From Cellvibrio sp. UBA7661 (GTDB taxonomy: Bacteria > Pseudomonadota > Gammaproteobacteria > Pseudomonadales > Cellvibrionaceae): 64,000 bases of DNA. This document shows, one piece after another, positions 25,818 through 35,115 of this stretch. The position numbers and the translations under genes are program-made. The notes beneath the pieces are model-generated. The model was not told the origin of the DNA and did not search any database. It saw only the letters and a program-made list of their open reading frames with translations. The stretch's first letter is position 1. Each line of letters opens with the position of its first letter. The stretch covers positions 293,795-357,794 of the forward strand of contig DLHT01000017.1 of the NCBI GenBank assembly GCA_002483365.1, read 5' to 3'.

Positions 25818-26692
25818 TTGTCGCATCCCAACTCAGTCCAGTCTTTTACCTGTGGGTTGAAAAAACCGGTTTTTTCATAGATGTAACGCAGGGTTCCGTT
25901 GGTATGAAGTTCTTTCAATCCTTTTTGTAAGGCTTCGTATACCACTAGTCCCTTGGGATGTTTTTTGCTGACAATAAAATGAAGTGATTCGTTGAATGCA
26001 ACTTTCATCCCTTGTAACGGAACCAAATTAATATCGTTGAAGGAACCGTTTAGATCGGACGAATTGAAAAAAGGAAATAACATAAAGTCCGCACGTTTGG
26101 CGACGATCATTCGCGCCATTAAATGAGGGTTGGATGCTGCTGTGATTATTTTCGGGGTTATGCAGGTAATTTCAGCATTATCGTGAATCCAATTTTGGTT
26201 GGTCGTTATTGCATAGTGTTTCAACTCGTCGGCATGTTTGATGGACAATAGTTTTTTATTATCTGGAACCGTGTAGATACCTTTCACAAATTCTTTTTCT
26301 TTTAATACTGGATCGGAGATGTAAAACAAGTCTGGATTAATATCCGTTTTCCAAACGATAAAACCCGGCATCAGTGTTACTGAATTGGCAGAGTCATGGA
26401 TGATGCGCAAATAATCAGGTGTATTATTGAATTCAAATGCTGGTTTGAGTCCACCAAGCTCCAACGCTCTGCACAGTATTAACAACTCGGCCACGATTTG
26501 ATTATGGCCTATATGAGTGTGGTGGATGTTCGGGCAGCTTCCGTTATTGAATGCCAGGGGGCGCGGGACAAAACTGGCACTGTACATACCAATCGGTAAG
26601 GTGATTATTTCTGTTGTCTCTACATCCCGGGTATTGCCGGGTTGCGCGAGGAGTATTCCCAGTATCAAGCACAGCATGTGTAGTTGTTTCAT
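25769..26692 (-). CDS. Periplasmic solute-binding-like protein, substrate unknown
   Basis: About 307 residues starting with a signal-peptide-like segment (MKQLHMLCLILGILLA). The rest has the look of a family 3 periplasmic binding protein fold: YTVPDNKKLL, SNPHLMARMIVAKRADFML and a late AFNESLHFIVSKKHPKG followed by a closing KGLKELHTNGTLRYIYEKTG, typical of the last helices of such proteins. No transporter genes are adjacent, which is common for the orphan members found in Cellvibrio, Shewanella and relatives. The frame runs 30 codons further upstream, but the ATG at 26692 gives the signal peptide at the right place. Confidence 0.72.
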   Translation of the reverse strand: MKQLHMLCLILGILLAQPGNTRDVETTEIITLPIGMYSASFVPRPLAFNNGSCPNIHHTHIGHNQIVAELLILCRALELGGLKPAFEFNNTPDYLRIIHDSANSVTLMPGFIVWKTDINPDLFYISDPVLKEKEFVKGIYTVPDNKKLLSIKHADELKHYAITTNQNWIHDNAEITCITPKIITAASNPHLMARMIVAKRADFMLFPFFNSSDLNGSFNDINLVPLQGMKVAFNESLHFIVSKKHPKGLVVYEALQKGLKELHTNGTLRYIYEKTGFFNPQVKDWTELGCDNQPEVTNSLNATAKRE

Positions 26693-26913
26693 AACGGGCT
26701 TTATATTATCCAAATCGCGGGGAGTACCTATATCAGGTAATACTGTTGCAAGTACACCTGTAGCAATTGGAAGTATAGACACATGGATGGAAGCTATTTA
26801 CCGGTTATTTAAAGATTGAAATGCCCGAATGCTTGAATTACCCCCGTGCATTCCTTAGTCTGGGTGCCTTTTCGAATTAAGGGCTCCCAGCCTCTGTTAC
26901 GGGATTACACTTC

Positions 26914-27774
26914 ATGTCTGCTGTCAAAGAAATCGTTTTAACTTTTAGTTGTCAGGATTCCAAAGGCTTGGTGGCCGCCGTTGCTACCTTGTTTGCGACT
27001 TTGGGTTTTAACATTAAAGAGTCTTCGCAATTTGAAGATGTGCACAGTAACCGCTTTTTTATGCGTACCGTGTTTGAGTGCCCGGCTGGTTACAATTTGG
27101 GGCAGATTCGCTCGCTGTTTAAGCCGCTGGGTGAGCAGTACCAAATGGATTGGAATATTTTTGACAGTGCGAGCAAACCCCGTGTGCTGATTGCGGTATC
27201 GCAATGGGGGCATTGTTTAAATGCGTTGTTAAATAGCTGGAAAAACGGCTCACTGCCCATTGATATTGTGGGTGTGGTTTCCAACCACAATGTGATGCGC
27301 GATTTAACTGAATGGTATCAACTGCCATTTCATTATTTGCCCATCACGGCAGATACCAAACCCCAGCAAGAAGGGCAGTTGTGGCAACTCATGCAGGATT
27401 TGCAGGCGGATTTTTTAGTGCTCGCACGTTATATGCAAATTCTGTCCGATGATTTGTGTCACAAACTCAATGGTCGCGCGATTAATATCCATCACTCATT
27501 TTTGCCCGGATTTAAAGGTGCAAAACCCTATCACCAGGCATTTGATCGCGGCGTGAAATTGATTGGCGCTACGGCGCATTTTGTGACGGCGGATTTGGAT
27601 GAAGGCCCGATTATCGAACAATCGGTTGAGCGCGTTTCCCACGTAAATTCACCGGATGAAATGGCAGAAATTGGGCGCGATATTGAAGCGGTAGTTTTAA
27701 ACCGCGCTGTGCGCTGGCACGCCGAGCACCGTGTATTGATTAACGGTACCAAGACGGTGGTGTTTTCGCGCTAA
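26914..27774 (+). CDS. purU: Formyltetrahydrofolate deformylase
   Basis: Hydrolyses 10-formyl-tetrahydrofolate to formate and tetrahydrofolate, balancing the one-carbon pool and feeding formate to purine synthesis. It has an N-terminal ACT domain (about 8-85; LTFSCQDSKGLVAAVATLFA) and a formyltransferase-type catalytic domain (about 90-280). The asparagine-histidine-aspartate site is seen in INIHHSFLPGFKG and GATAHFVTADLDEGPII. The 286-residue length is normal for PurU. It is monocistronic, with its own terminator. Confidence 0.95.
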   Translation: MSAVKEIVLTFSCQDSKGLVAAVATLFATLGFNIKESSQFEDVHSNRFFMRTVFECPAGYNLGQIRSLFKPLGEQYQMDWNIFDSASKPRVLIAVSQWGHCLNALLNSWKNGSLPIDIVGVVSNHNVMRDLTEWYQLPFHYLPITADTKPQQEGQLWQLMQDLQADFLVLARYMQILSDDLCHKLNGRAINIHHSFLPGFKGAKPYHQAFDRGVKLIGATAHFVTADLDEGPIIEQSVERVSHVNSPDEMAEIGRDIEAVVLNRAVRWHAEHRVLINGTKTVVFSR

Positions 27775-27800
27775 ACGCGAATGCTTTTTTGAGGTAAATG

Positions 27801-27832
27801 AAAACGCGGTGACGAAATACTCACCGCGTTTT
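27801..27832 (+). terminator. Terminator after purU
   Basis: Stem AAAACGCGGTGA / TCACCGCGTTTT with an 8-nt loop and a seven-T run on the plus strand. It may also end the convergent MFS gene, with a shorter T-run on that side. Confidence 0.93.
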
Positions 27833-27853
27833 TTTATTGCCCGTGTTTGGCGA

Positions 27854-29029
27854 TTATCGTGCAGTCGCCTTTTTCGCCGCACTTGCCAGCGCTAATAACC
27901 CCAGCGCGACCAAGCCAAAAGACACACTCAAACTGGTCAGCTCGGCGATAAATCCAATCACTGCCGGGCCTGCCAATAAACCTGCGTAACCCATACTCAC
28001 GACGGCGGCTATGGCCAAGCCCATGGGCATGGAGGTTTGGTTGCCGGCGGCGGTAAAAAGTACCGGCACTATGTTGGATGCTCCAACGCCCACCAGCGTA
28101 AAACCGACAAAAGCGGCGGGGCTGTAGGGAATCAGGATCACGAGTAAAAATCCGCTCGCGGCAAACAACCCACCCCAGAGCACAACACGGGTGCCACCGA
28201 GGGCGTTGACGATTTTGTCGCCGGTAAAGCGACCAATGGTCATCGCAACCGAGAAGCAGGCGAAGCCCAAACCCGCGTAGACCGGATCTATGCCGCGCAG
28301 GGTGTTGAGGAATACCGCGCTCCAATCCAGCACCGCACCTTCAGCGAGAAAGGCGACAAAACAGAGGCTGCCAATCAATAGCACTTTACCGCGCGGCACC
28401 ACAAAAAACGGTTCGCGCTCGCCGCTGGTATTTTCATTGCGATCTGCCGGTAACAGATCTTTAGCGGCGTAGGCCAGCATCAGCAATAGCACCGTGGCAA
28501 GGCAGAGCAGGGCGTGGAACGGCGATAAACCCAACCACATTAACGCGCTCATAATCACCGCACCGAAAATCCCGCCCAAACTGTAAAACCCGTGAAAGCC
28601 CGACATCATGGCGCGGCCACTGGCTTTTTCCACCACTACCGCCTGCATGTTCATGGCGACATCAGTAGCGCCGAGCATCATGCCAAATACCAGCAGGTTG
28701 ATTGCCATACCGCCAATACCGGGCGAAATGGCCAAACAGACTAAACTGACACACATCAACAATAAACTGATGGTGATGACCCGGCGGCAACCGTAGCGAT
28801 TCACCAGCGGCCCGGTCACTGGCATGGCCATCAGCGAGCCTATGCCAAAACAGAGAATCAGCAGCCCGAGGGTAGATTCGCCAATGGCCAAACGCGCCTT
28901 GGCAAAAGGAATCAGCGGTGCCCAAGCGGACATCGCAAGGCCGGTAATCAGGAAGGTAAAACGGGTGGAGAGGTATTGCGCGGGGCCAATCGGGAGGCGG
29001 TTGGCAACCATGGTTTGGGAGGCAGACAT
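27854..29029 (-). CDS. MFS transporter (YbjJ-like)
   Basis: A 12-helix major facilitator of about 391 residues. A Gly/Ala-rich first half contains the loop 2-3 region NRYGCRRVI and MAMNMQAVVVEKASGRAMMSGFHGFYSLGG (written here as parts of one conserved stretch), typical of the YbjJ/fucose-permease-like branch. The substrate is unknown. The frame starts at a TTG at 29035; the ATG at 29029 is chosen. It is convergent with purU and divergent from the ABC export operon. Confidence 0.87.
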   Translation of the reverse strand: MSASQTMVANRLPIGPAQYLSTRFTFLITGLAMSAWAPLIPFAKARLAIGESTLGLLILCFGIGSLMAMPVTGPLVNRYGCRRVITISLLLMCVSLVCLAISPGIGGMAINLLVFGMMLGATDVAMNMQAVVVEKASGRAMMSGFHGFYSLGGIFGAVIMSALMWLGLSPFHALLCLATVLLLMLAYAAKDLLPADRNENTSGEREPFFVVPRGKVLLIGSLCFVAFLAEGAVLDWSAVFLNTLRGIDPVYAGLGFACFSVAMTIGRFTGDKIVNALGGTRVVLWGGLFAASGFLLVILIPYSPAAFVGFTLVGVGASNIVPVLFTAAGNQTSMPMGLAIAAVVSMGYAGLLAGPAVIGFIAELTSLSVSFGLVALGLLALASAAKKATAR

Positions 29030-29246
29030 AACCAAAAATCCGACAAATAAAAACAGCCGCGCACTATACCTCTGGCACCAAAAGCCTGGTTAGTGAGGAT
29101 TTGTAAATTCTATTCAGGCTGGCGGACTCGGCTATCCTTGATATGAGGCAATGTTTCTTCCGTAATTGCAGTTAGGATTACAACAAACTGGATATTGACG
29201 TGCCAGGCATCGACCCCCAAGGCATCGACAGGAATTGAACCCGCTA

Positions 29247-29960
29247 ATGAGCAATAAAGAAGTTGTGTTCCGCACCCGGCAACTCACCCGCGTTTATCAC
29301 ACCGGCGAGGTGGAAATTCGCGCTTTGGCGGGCGTGGATCTGGAATTGTACGCCGGGGAATTTGTGGTGCTGCTGGGCGCATCCGGCAGTGGTAAATCCA
29401 CCTTGCTCAATATTCTGGGCGGGCTGGATCGCGCCAGCAGTGGCGAGGTCTGGTACGGCGAGCAGGATTTAAGCCACGCCGATGACGATCAGCTCACCGA
29501 ATTTCGTCGCCAGCATGTCGGTTTTATCTTCCAGTTTTACAACCTTATTCCCAGCCTCACCGCGCGTGAAAATGTGGCGCTGGTGACGGATATCGCCCGC
29601 AACCCCATGCCACCGGAAACCGCACTGGGTTTGGTGGGTTTGGGGGAGCGGCTCGATCACTTTCCTGCCCAGCTCTCGGGCGGTGAGCAGCAGCGGGTGG
29701 CCATTGCCCGCGCCATCGCCAAGCGGCCAGAAGTCTTACTGTGCGATGAACCCACCGGCGCGCTGGATTCAGCAACCGGCATTCGGGTGTTGGAGGTGCT
29801 GCAGCGCATTAACCGCGAGCTGGGCACTACCACGGTGGTGATTACCCACAACGCAGTGATTGCCGAGATGGCCGATCGTTTGATTCGGGTGAGCGATGGC
29901 AAGGTGAGCGAAGTCAGGCTCAACCCAAACCCGGTCGCGCCCGACCAGTTGCACTGGTAG
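29247..29960 (+). CDS. ABC exporter ATP-binding protein (MacB/LolD-like)
   Basis: A 237-residue nucleotide-binding subunit. Walker A GASGSGKST, Q-loop FIFQFYNLIPSLTARENV, signature LSGGEQQRV, Walker B VLLCDEPTGALD and the H-loop (VITHN) are all complete. The sequence class is that of MacB/LolD ATPases that work with FtsX-type permeases. It is the first gene of a three-gene operon (3-nt gap to the permease). The ATG at 29247 is preferred to a TTG at 29235 because GGAA would be too close to the TTG. Confidence 0.93.
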   Translation: MSNKEVVFRTRQLTRVYHTGEVEIRALAGVDLELYAGEFVVLLGASGSGKSTLLNILGGLDRASSGEVWYGEQDLSHADDDQLTEFRRQHVGFIFQFYNLIPSLTARENVALVTDIARNPMPPETALGLVGLGERLDHFPAQLSGGEQQRVAIARAIAKRPEVLLCDEPTGALDSATGIRVLEVLQRINRELGTTTVVITHNAVIAEMADRLIRVSDGKVSEVRLNPNPVAPDQLHW

Positions 29961-29963
29961 CCC

Positions 29964-32324
29964 ATGCGCGCCCTACAACGCAAACTGCTGCGCAACCTCT
30001 GGGGCATGAAAGGTCAGGGGTTGGCGATTGCGGCGGTAATTGCCACTGGCGTCGCCATGTTTGTGATGTCGCTAACCGCGCTGGATTCGCTCAACCTGAG
30101 CCAGCAGTCGGTGTACCGCAGCCAGCAATTTGCCGAGGTGTTTGCCAGCGTAAAACGCGCGCCCGAGTCGCTGCTGGAGCGGCTGCAACAGCTGCCGGGA
30201 GTCGCCATCGCCGAAACCCGCGTGCAAGCGCCACTGCGGATTCAAATGCCCGCATTTGCCGAACCTATCACCGGCCTTGCTCTGTCCATTCCCGATGGCC
30301 AACAGCCGCTGCTGAACCAGCTCTACTTTCGCGCTGGCGGTTTGCCTGATTCTGCGCGCGACGATCAACTGGTGGTGAGCGAGGCCTTTGCCGAGGCGCA
30401 TCAACTCAAGCCCGGCGATCAACTGGCGCTGATTATCAATGGCCGCTACCAAAACCTGCAGGTGGCGGGCATAGCCCTGTCGCCCGAGTTTATTTACCAA
30501 ATCCGCCCCGGCGATTTGTTCCCCGATTTCTCGCGCTACGCCATTGTGTGGATGAACCGCCGCGCGCTGGAAGCTGCGTTTGATATGGACGGCGCCTTCA
30601 ACAATTTGGTCATCAGCCTCGCCCCCGGCAGCCGCCCTGAACCGGTGATTGCCGCGGTGGATCTGCTGCTGGAGCCTTGGGGCGGTTTGGGCGCCTATGA
30701 CCGCGACGAGCAGATGTCGCACCGCTACCTCACCCAAGAGCTGGCCCAGCTCAAGGCGATGGCGATTATCCTGCCGCTGATTTTTATCAGCGTGGCGGCG
30801 TTTTTGTTAAACGTGGTGGCGGCGCGGGTGATTCGCACCCAGCGCGAGCAAATCGCGGTGTTAAAAGCCTTTGGTTACAGCCGTGTGGATGTCGCCCTGC
30901 ATTATCTGCAACTGGTGCTGGTGGTAGTGTTTATCGGCTCCCTCGCGGGGGTATTGCTGGGCGTATGGATGGCCAGTGGCATAGCCAGTTTGTATCAGGA
31001 TTTTTTCCGTTTCCCGTGGTTGGAGTTTCGTTTGCGCGGCGTGGTGGTGCTGGCCGCTATCGCCATTGCCGGTGGCGCGACCTTGCTGGGGGTTTTGGCC
31101 ACGGTACTGAGCGCGTTTCGCCTGCCACCGGCAGAGGCTATGCGGCCAGAGCCACCGGCGCGCTATAGCATCAGTTTCATTGAACGCTTGGGGCCGAAAA
31201 CCCTGAGCCAACCGGTGCGCATGATTTTGCGCAGCCTGGCGCGCCAGCCGGTAAAGGCGGCGCTGTCGGTGGTGGGGATCGGGTTTGCGGTGGCGATTAT
31301 GATGGTCACCGGCTTCCAGCGCAGCGCCATCACCTACATGTTGGATGTGCAGTTTCGCCTCGCGCAAAAGCAGGATGTAACAGTGAGTTTTTATGAGCCA
31401 GCGGAGCGGCGCGCGCTCTACGAATTACTCGCGCTGCCGGGGGTGACCTATGCTGAGCCGTTTCGCGCAGCACCGGCGATTTTGCGCGCCGGGCAGCGCG
31501 AATATCGCACTCCAGTGCAGGGTTATGTGCCCGATGCCCAGCTGTTTAGCGTGCTCAATACCCAGTTGCAGCCCATCGCCATTCCCACGGAAGGCCTGCT
31601 GCTTACCGATCATTTGGCGCGCTTTTTAGGTGTTAAACCCGGCGATAGCCTGCAAGTCAGTGTGCAAGAGGGGCGGCGCCCGCAGCTGGATATTCCGGTG
31701 GTGGGGCTGGTGCAGGAATACATAGGCGTAGGGGCTTATATGCACCACGCCCGCCTGAGCCAGTTGCTGCGCGAGAGCGAGACGATTAGTGGTGCCTTTT
31801 TGGCGGTGGATGCACAGCAACTGCCTGAGCTACAGCGGCGCTTGGAGCAAATGCCACGGGTGGCGGCGGTGACCCTGCGGGAGAACAGTATCCGCGCCTT
31901 TTTTGACATGATGGATCAAAGCATTCTCATCTTTACCCTGTTCAGCATGGCCATGGCCGGTGCGATTGCCTTTGCCGTGGTTTACAACAATGCGCGCATC
32001 GCCTTTGCCGAGCGCAGCCATGAGCTGGCCACCTTGCGGGTGTTGGGGTTTGCGCGGGCAGAAGTGGCGTTTATTTTGGTGGGCGAGCTGATGCTGTTAA
32101 CCCTGCTCGCGCTGCCGGTGGGTTTTGGTTTGGGGGTGCTCTTGTGCCAGCTGCTCACTCTGGGAATGCAAACGGATTTGTACCGGGTGCCCTTGGTGTT
32201 AACGCCGCAAACCTACGCTAATTCGGCGCTGGTGGTGTTGGTGGCGACCCTGGCCTCACTGTTAATTGTCGGGCGCTCACTGGCCCGGCTGGATATGGTA
32301 TCGGCGCTTAAAGCGCGGGATTGA
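29964..32324 (+). CDS. ABC exporter permease with two FtsX domains
   Basis: A 786-residue inner-membrane protein. One helix near residues 17-37 is followed by a large periplasmic part, a helix block at about 262-385 (first FtsX domain), a second helix near 420-445, another periplasmic part, and a final helix block at about 655-775 (second FtsX domain). Such permeases (as in LolCE or MacB relatives) transmit force to the periplasm rather than forming a simple channel. Its stop overlaps the next gene region (TGATGA), so translation is probably coupled. The cargo is unknown; lipids, lipoproteins or small toxic compounds are typical for the family. Confidence 0.9.
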   Translation: MRALQRKLLRNLWGMKGQGLAIAAVIATGVAMFVMSLTALDSLNLSQQSVYRSQQFAEVFASVKRAPESLLERLQQLPGVAIAETRVQAPLRIQMPAFAEPITGLALSIPDGQQPLLNQLYFRAGGLPDSARDDQLVVSEAFAEAHQLKPGDQLALIINGRYQNLQVAGIALSPEFIYQIRPGDLFPDFSRYAIVWMNRRALEAAFDMDGAFNNLVISLAPGSRPEPVIAAVDLLLEPWGGLGAYDRDEQMSHRYLTQELAQLKAMAIILPLIFISVAAFLLNVVAARVIRTQREQIAVLKAFGYSRVDVALHYLQLVLVVVFIGSLAGVLLGVWMASGIASLYQDFFRFPWLEFRLRGVVVLAAIAIAGGATLLGVLATVLSAFRLPPAEAMRPEPPARYSISFIERLGPKTLSQPVRMILRSLARQPVKAALSVVGIGFAVAIMMVTGFQRSAITYMLDVQFRLAQKQDVTVSFYEPAERRALYELLALPGVTYAEPFRAAPAILRAGQREYRTPVQGYVPDAQLFSVLNTQLQPIAIPTEGLLLTDHLARFLGVKPGDSLQVSVQEGRRPQLDIPVVGLVQEYIGVGAYMHHARLSQLLRESETISGAFLAVDAQQLPELQRRLEQMPRVAAVTLRENSIRAFFDMMDQSILIFTLFSMAMAGAIAFAVVYNNARIAFAERSHELATLRVLGFARAEVAFILVGELMLLTLLALPVGFGLGVLLCQLLTLGMQTDLYRVPLVLTPQTYANSALVVLVATLASLLIVGRSLARLDMVSALKARD

Positions 32325-32338
32325 TGAAGGACTTTTTT

Positions 32339-33592
32339 ATGGGGTTAGCCAAAAGCTCTACGCAGTCAACGACAGACTCTACGCAGTCAACAACAGGCTT
32401 TATGCACTTATCCAAACGACAAACCCTTATTTACGGCGGTTTGCTCGCGCTGCTGGTGCTGGCGTTAATCGCCGGTTTTCGCCCGCCCGCCGCACTGGTG
32501 GATAGCGCTCTGGTAGCGCGCGCCAGTATGCAGGTGACGGTGGAGGATGAAGGGCGCACACGGCTCGCGGATCGCTATCAGGTATCGGCACCGGTGGCGG
32601 GTTATTTGAGCCGTATAACTCTGGAGCCGGGCGATACCGTCACCCCGGGGCAGGCGCTGTTTAGCATCAACCCCACACCCGCCAATGCGTTGGATGCCCG
32701 CAGCCGCGCCCAAGCGGAAGCTACCTTGGCCCGAGCCGAGGCGGCACTTGCCGCTGCCCAAACCCAGGTAGAGGCCGAGCAGGCGCGACTGGAATTGGCC
32801 AATCAAGAACTGGCGCGCATTCAGCCGCTCACCCAAGCCGGTCATTTACCTGCCGATACTTTGGATCGCGCCCGCGCCGAAGCCCGCCGCGCCCAAGCCA
32901 GTGTCAATTCCGCGCGCTTTGCGGTGGATGTCGCGCACCACGAACTGGAAAATGCCCAAGCCACTCTGGCCATTGGTGGCGGCACCCAGCGCGATGCGCC
33001 GCTGACCGTGAATTCGCCCATTAACGGGGTAGTGCTCAGCCGCCAGCGCCAGAGCGAAGGCACAGTGCAATCGGGCGAGGCGATACTGACGCTGGGCGAT
33101 TTGAATAACTTGGAGGTCGAGGTGGATTTGCTCTCCCCCGATGCCGTGCGGGTACAACCGGGTATGCGCGTGGAATTAACCCGCTGGGGTATGGAAGGTG
33201 TGCTGCCCGGCAGAGTGCGGCGCGTTGACCCTGCCGGTTTTACTCGTGTTTCCGCACTGGGGGTAGAGGAGCAGCGGGTGTGGGTGATTGTGGATATAGA
33301 CGCCCCCCGCGCCCAGTGGCAATCACTGGGCGATGCCTACCGGGTGGAGGCGCGGTTTATCCTCTGGGAGGGCGAGAATATTCTGCAAATCCCCGCCAGC
33401 GCGCTATTCCGGCAGGGTGATGAATGGCGCTGTTACGTGATTGAACAGGGCCGCGCCAAACAGCGCGTGGTGAACCTTGGCCGCCGCAGCGGCCTGCAAG
33501 TAGAAATTGCCAGCGGCCTCAACGAGGGCGAACGGGTACTGCTGTACCCCGGGCAAAATATCCAGCAGGGCTCGCGGGTTAAGTTGCGCTAA
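32339..33592 (+). CDS. HlyD/MacA-type periplasmic adaptor of the ABC exporter
   Basis: A membrane fusion protein of about 417 residues: one N-terminal helix (QTLIYGGLLALLVLALIAG), a biotinyl-lipoyl-like half (YQVSAPVAGYLSRITLEPGD), a long alanine/glutamate-rich coiled coil (about 100-200), the second lipoyl half (VNSPINGVVLSRQ) and barrel domains. It completes the operon with the ATPase and FtsX permease, bridging to the outer membrane. Starts are possible at 32324 or 32339; AAGGA lies 7 nt before the ATG at 32339. The N-terminal tail carries a 21-bp tandem repeat (STQSTTD, STQSTTG), so length may vary between strains. Confidence 0.9.
   Translation: MGLAKSSTQSTTDSTQSTTGFMHLSKRQTLIYGGLLALLVLALIAGFRPPAALVDSALVARASMQVTVEDEGRTRLADRYQVSAPVAGYLSRITLEPGDTVTPGQALFSINPTPANALDARSRAQAEATLARAEAALAAAQTQVEAEQARLELANQELARIQPLTQAGHLPADTLDRARAEARRAQASVNSARFAVDVAHHELENAQATLAIGGGTQRDAPLTVNSPINGVVLSRQRQSEGTVQSGEAILTLGDLNNLEVEVDLLSPDAVRVQPGMRVELTRWGMEGVLPGRVRRVDPAGFTRVSALGVEEQRVWVIVDIDAPRAQWQSLGDAYRVEARFILWEGENILQIPASALFRQGDEWRCYVIEQGRAKQRVVNLGRRSGLQVEIASGLNEGERVLLYPGQNIQQGSRVKLR
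32356..32418 (+). repeat. 21-bp tandem repeat in the adaptor N-terminus
   Basis: Two almost identical 21-bp units (32356-32376 and 32377-32397; both begin CTCTACGCAGTCAAC), with a third, decayed unit at 32398-32418. In the adaptor frame each unit gives a 7-residue Ser/Thr-rich repeat before the membrane helix. Confidence 0.8.
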
Positions 33593-33771
33593 TGACCGGC
33601 CTGCAGTGCTTTGCTATGGCATTCGACGTTAAGAAATAGAGGCCATTTACCAACAGATCAGGCAAAAAAGCCGGAGCTTGGGACGGCTAGGGATGCAATC
33701 ATGGCTGGTTGAGTTTTGTACTACACTCAAAAACCGGAGAGGTGTATTAGTGATTGTTCAAGGAGCTAGTC

Positions 33772-35079
33772 ATGAAATTGTTTTCTTTCAAAAAAGATGG
33801 TCAAGATGGGGACAAGCAAGAACTGCAGAAGCAAGGCGCGGAATATTTACGCGATGAGATGAATGCAATTCAAAGCAACACAGCCACCATTAGCTTTGAC
33901 ACTCAAGGTTATATTCAAGATGTCAATGAGCTGTTTTTATCTGTCGTCGGATACTCAAAAAACGAAGTGGTGGGTAAACATCATCGAATGTTCTGCACCA
34001 GTGCAACCACTAATGCACGTGAATATGAAATTTTTTGGCGCGATCTAGCTTCTGGTAGAGCCTTCTCCGGCACCTTTGAGCGAATTAATAAAAGCGGTCA
34101 ACCGGTGTATTTGTATGCCAATTACTTTCCGGTAAAAAATTCTGCTGGAATCGTAACAAAAATTATAAAAATTGCTTGCGACGTAACAAAAACACAAATG
34201 GCGTTAAATGATAAAAATGCCATTTTGTTTGCACTGGATAGATCTCTTGCGGTTATCGAATTCACGCCGCAGGGCGAGGTTATTACGGCAAATGAAAATT
34301 TCCAAAAAACCATGGGTTTTCCCCTACATGCGATTGTTGGGCAGCACCATCGGATTTTTTGCGATGCTGATTTTTATCGTGAAAACCCGGACTTTTGGAA
34401 AAAATTAGCCAGTGGTGAACACTTCTCTGGCAAATTTAAACGCAAGGATTCGCAAGGCAGTGTGGTGTGGCTGGAAGCGACCTACAACCCTATATTTGAT
34501 AGCGCCGGCAAGGTGACAAAAGTTATTAAGTTTGCCTCAGATATTACAGAGCGTGTAGAAATAGCCATGCGAGCGATTGATCTTGCAGCTGCAACTTCTG
34601 AGCAAACATCACAGATCACCACCAACGCGGTCAGTGTGCTAAATGAAGCCATAGAGACGTCCCATCATATTGCTGATGAAGTAAAGCAAGCCTCACAAAT
34701 TGGTGCGCAGTTGAATGTGCAATCCAAAAACATTAATGACATTGTGACCACTATACGTTCCATTGCTGAGCAAACCAATTTACTCGCGTTGAATGCGGCG
34801 ATTGAAGCGGCGCGCGCCGGTGAGTCAGGTAGGGGTTTTTCAGTTGTTGCCGATGAGGTGAGAAAACTCGCAGCAGATACCGCAAAAGCCACCGCTGAAA
34901 TCAGCAAGGTCGTACAAAACAACACGAGTTTGATTAACAATATAGATTCAAAACTTAACCAAATTAATGGTGTTGCCTTGCACGGTGAGGAGAGCATCAG
35001 TGAGGTGGCTATTGGCTTGGCTCAAGTACGCAATGGTGTTGATGATTTTGTGCGTATGGTTGAAACCATGCGCCCTTAA
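33772..35079 (+). CDS. Soluble PAS-PAS chemoreceptor (BdlA-like)
   Basis: About 435 residues with no membrane helix. PAS 1 (about 25-140; GYIQDVNELFLSVVGYSKNE) and PAS 2 (about 150-265; GEVITANENFQKTMGFPLHA) both share the HHR.FC motif (KHHRMFC, QHHRIFC) and end in DVT/DIT linkers. They precede an MCP signalling domain with an intact tip (EQTNLLALNAAIEAARAGES). Two PAS domains plus a cytoplasmic MCP part is the make-up of BdlA, the Pseudomonas biofilm-dispersion transducer. PAS domains of this kind often bind heme or flavin and sense oxygen or redox state. AAGGAG at good spacing supports the ATG at 33772 over a TTG at 33754. Confidence 0.9.
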   Translation: MKLFSFKKDGQDGDKQELQKQGAEYLRDEMNAIQSNTATISFDTQGYIQDVNELFLSVVGYSKNEVVGKHHRMFCTSATTNAREYEIFWRDLASGRAFSGTFERINKSGQPVYLYANYFPVKNSAGIVTKIIKIACDVTKTQMALNDKNAILFALDRSLAVIEFTPQGEVITANENFQKTMGFPLHAIVGQHHRIFCDADFYRENPDFWKKLASGEHFSGKFKRKDSQGSVVWLEATYNPIFDSAGKVTKVIKFASDITERVEIAMRAIDLAAATSEQTSQITTNAVSVLNEAIETSHHIADEVKQASQIGAQLNVQSKNINDIVTTIRSIAEQTNLLALNAAIEAARAGESGRGFSVVADEVRKLAADTAKATAEISKVVQNNTSLINNIDSKLNQINGVALHGEESISEVAIGLAQVRNGVDDFVRMVETMRP

Positions 35080-35115
35080 CATCACAAGGTTCTTCGCCAG
35101 GGTGTTTGGTAAACC

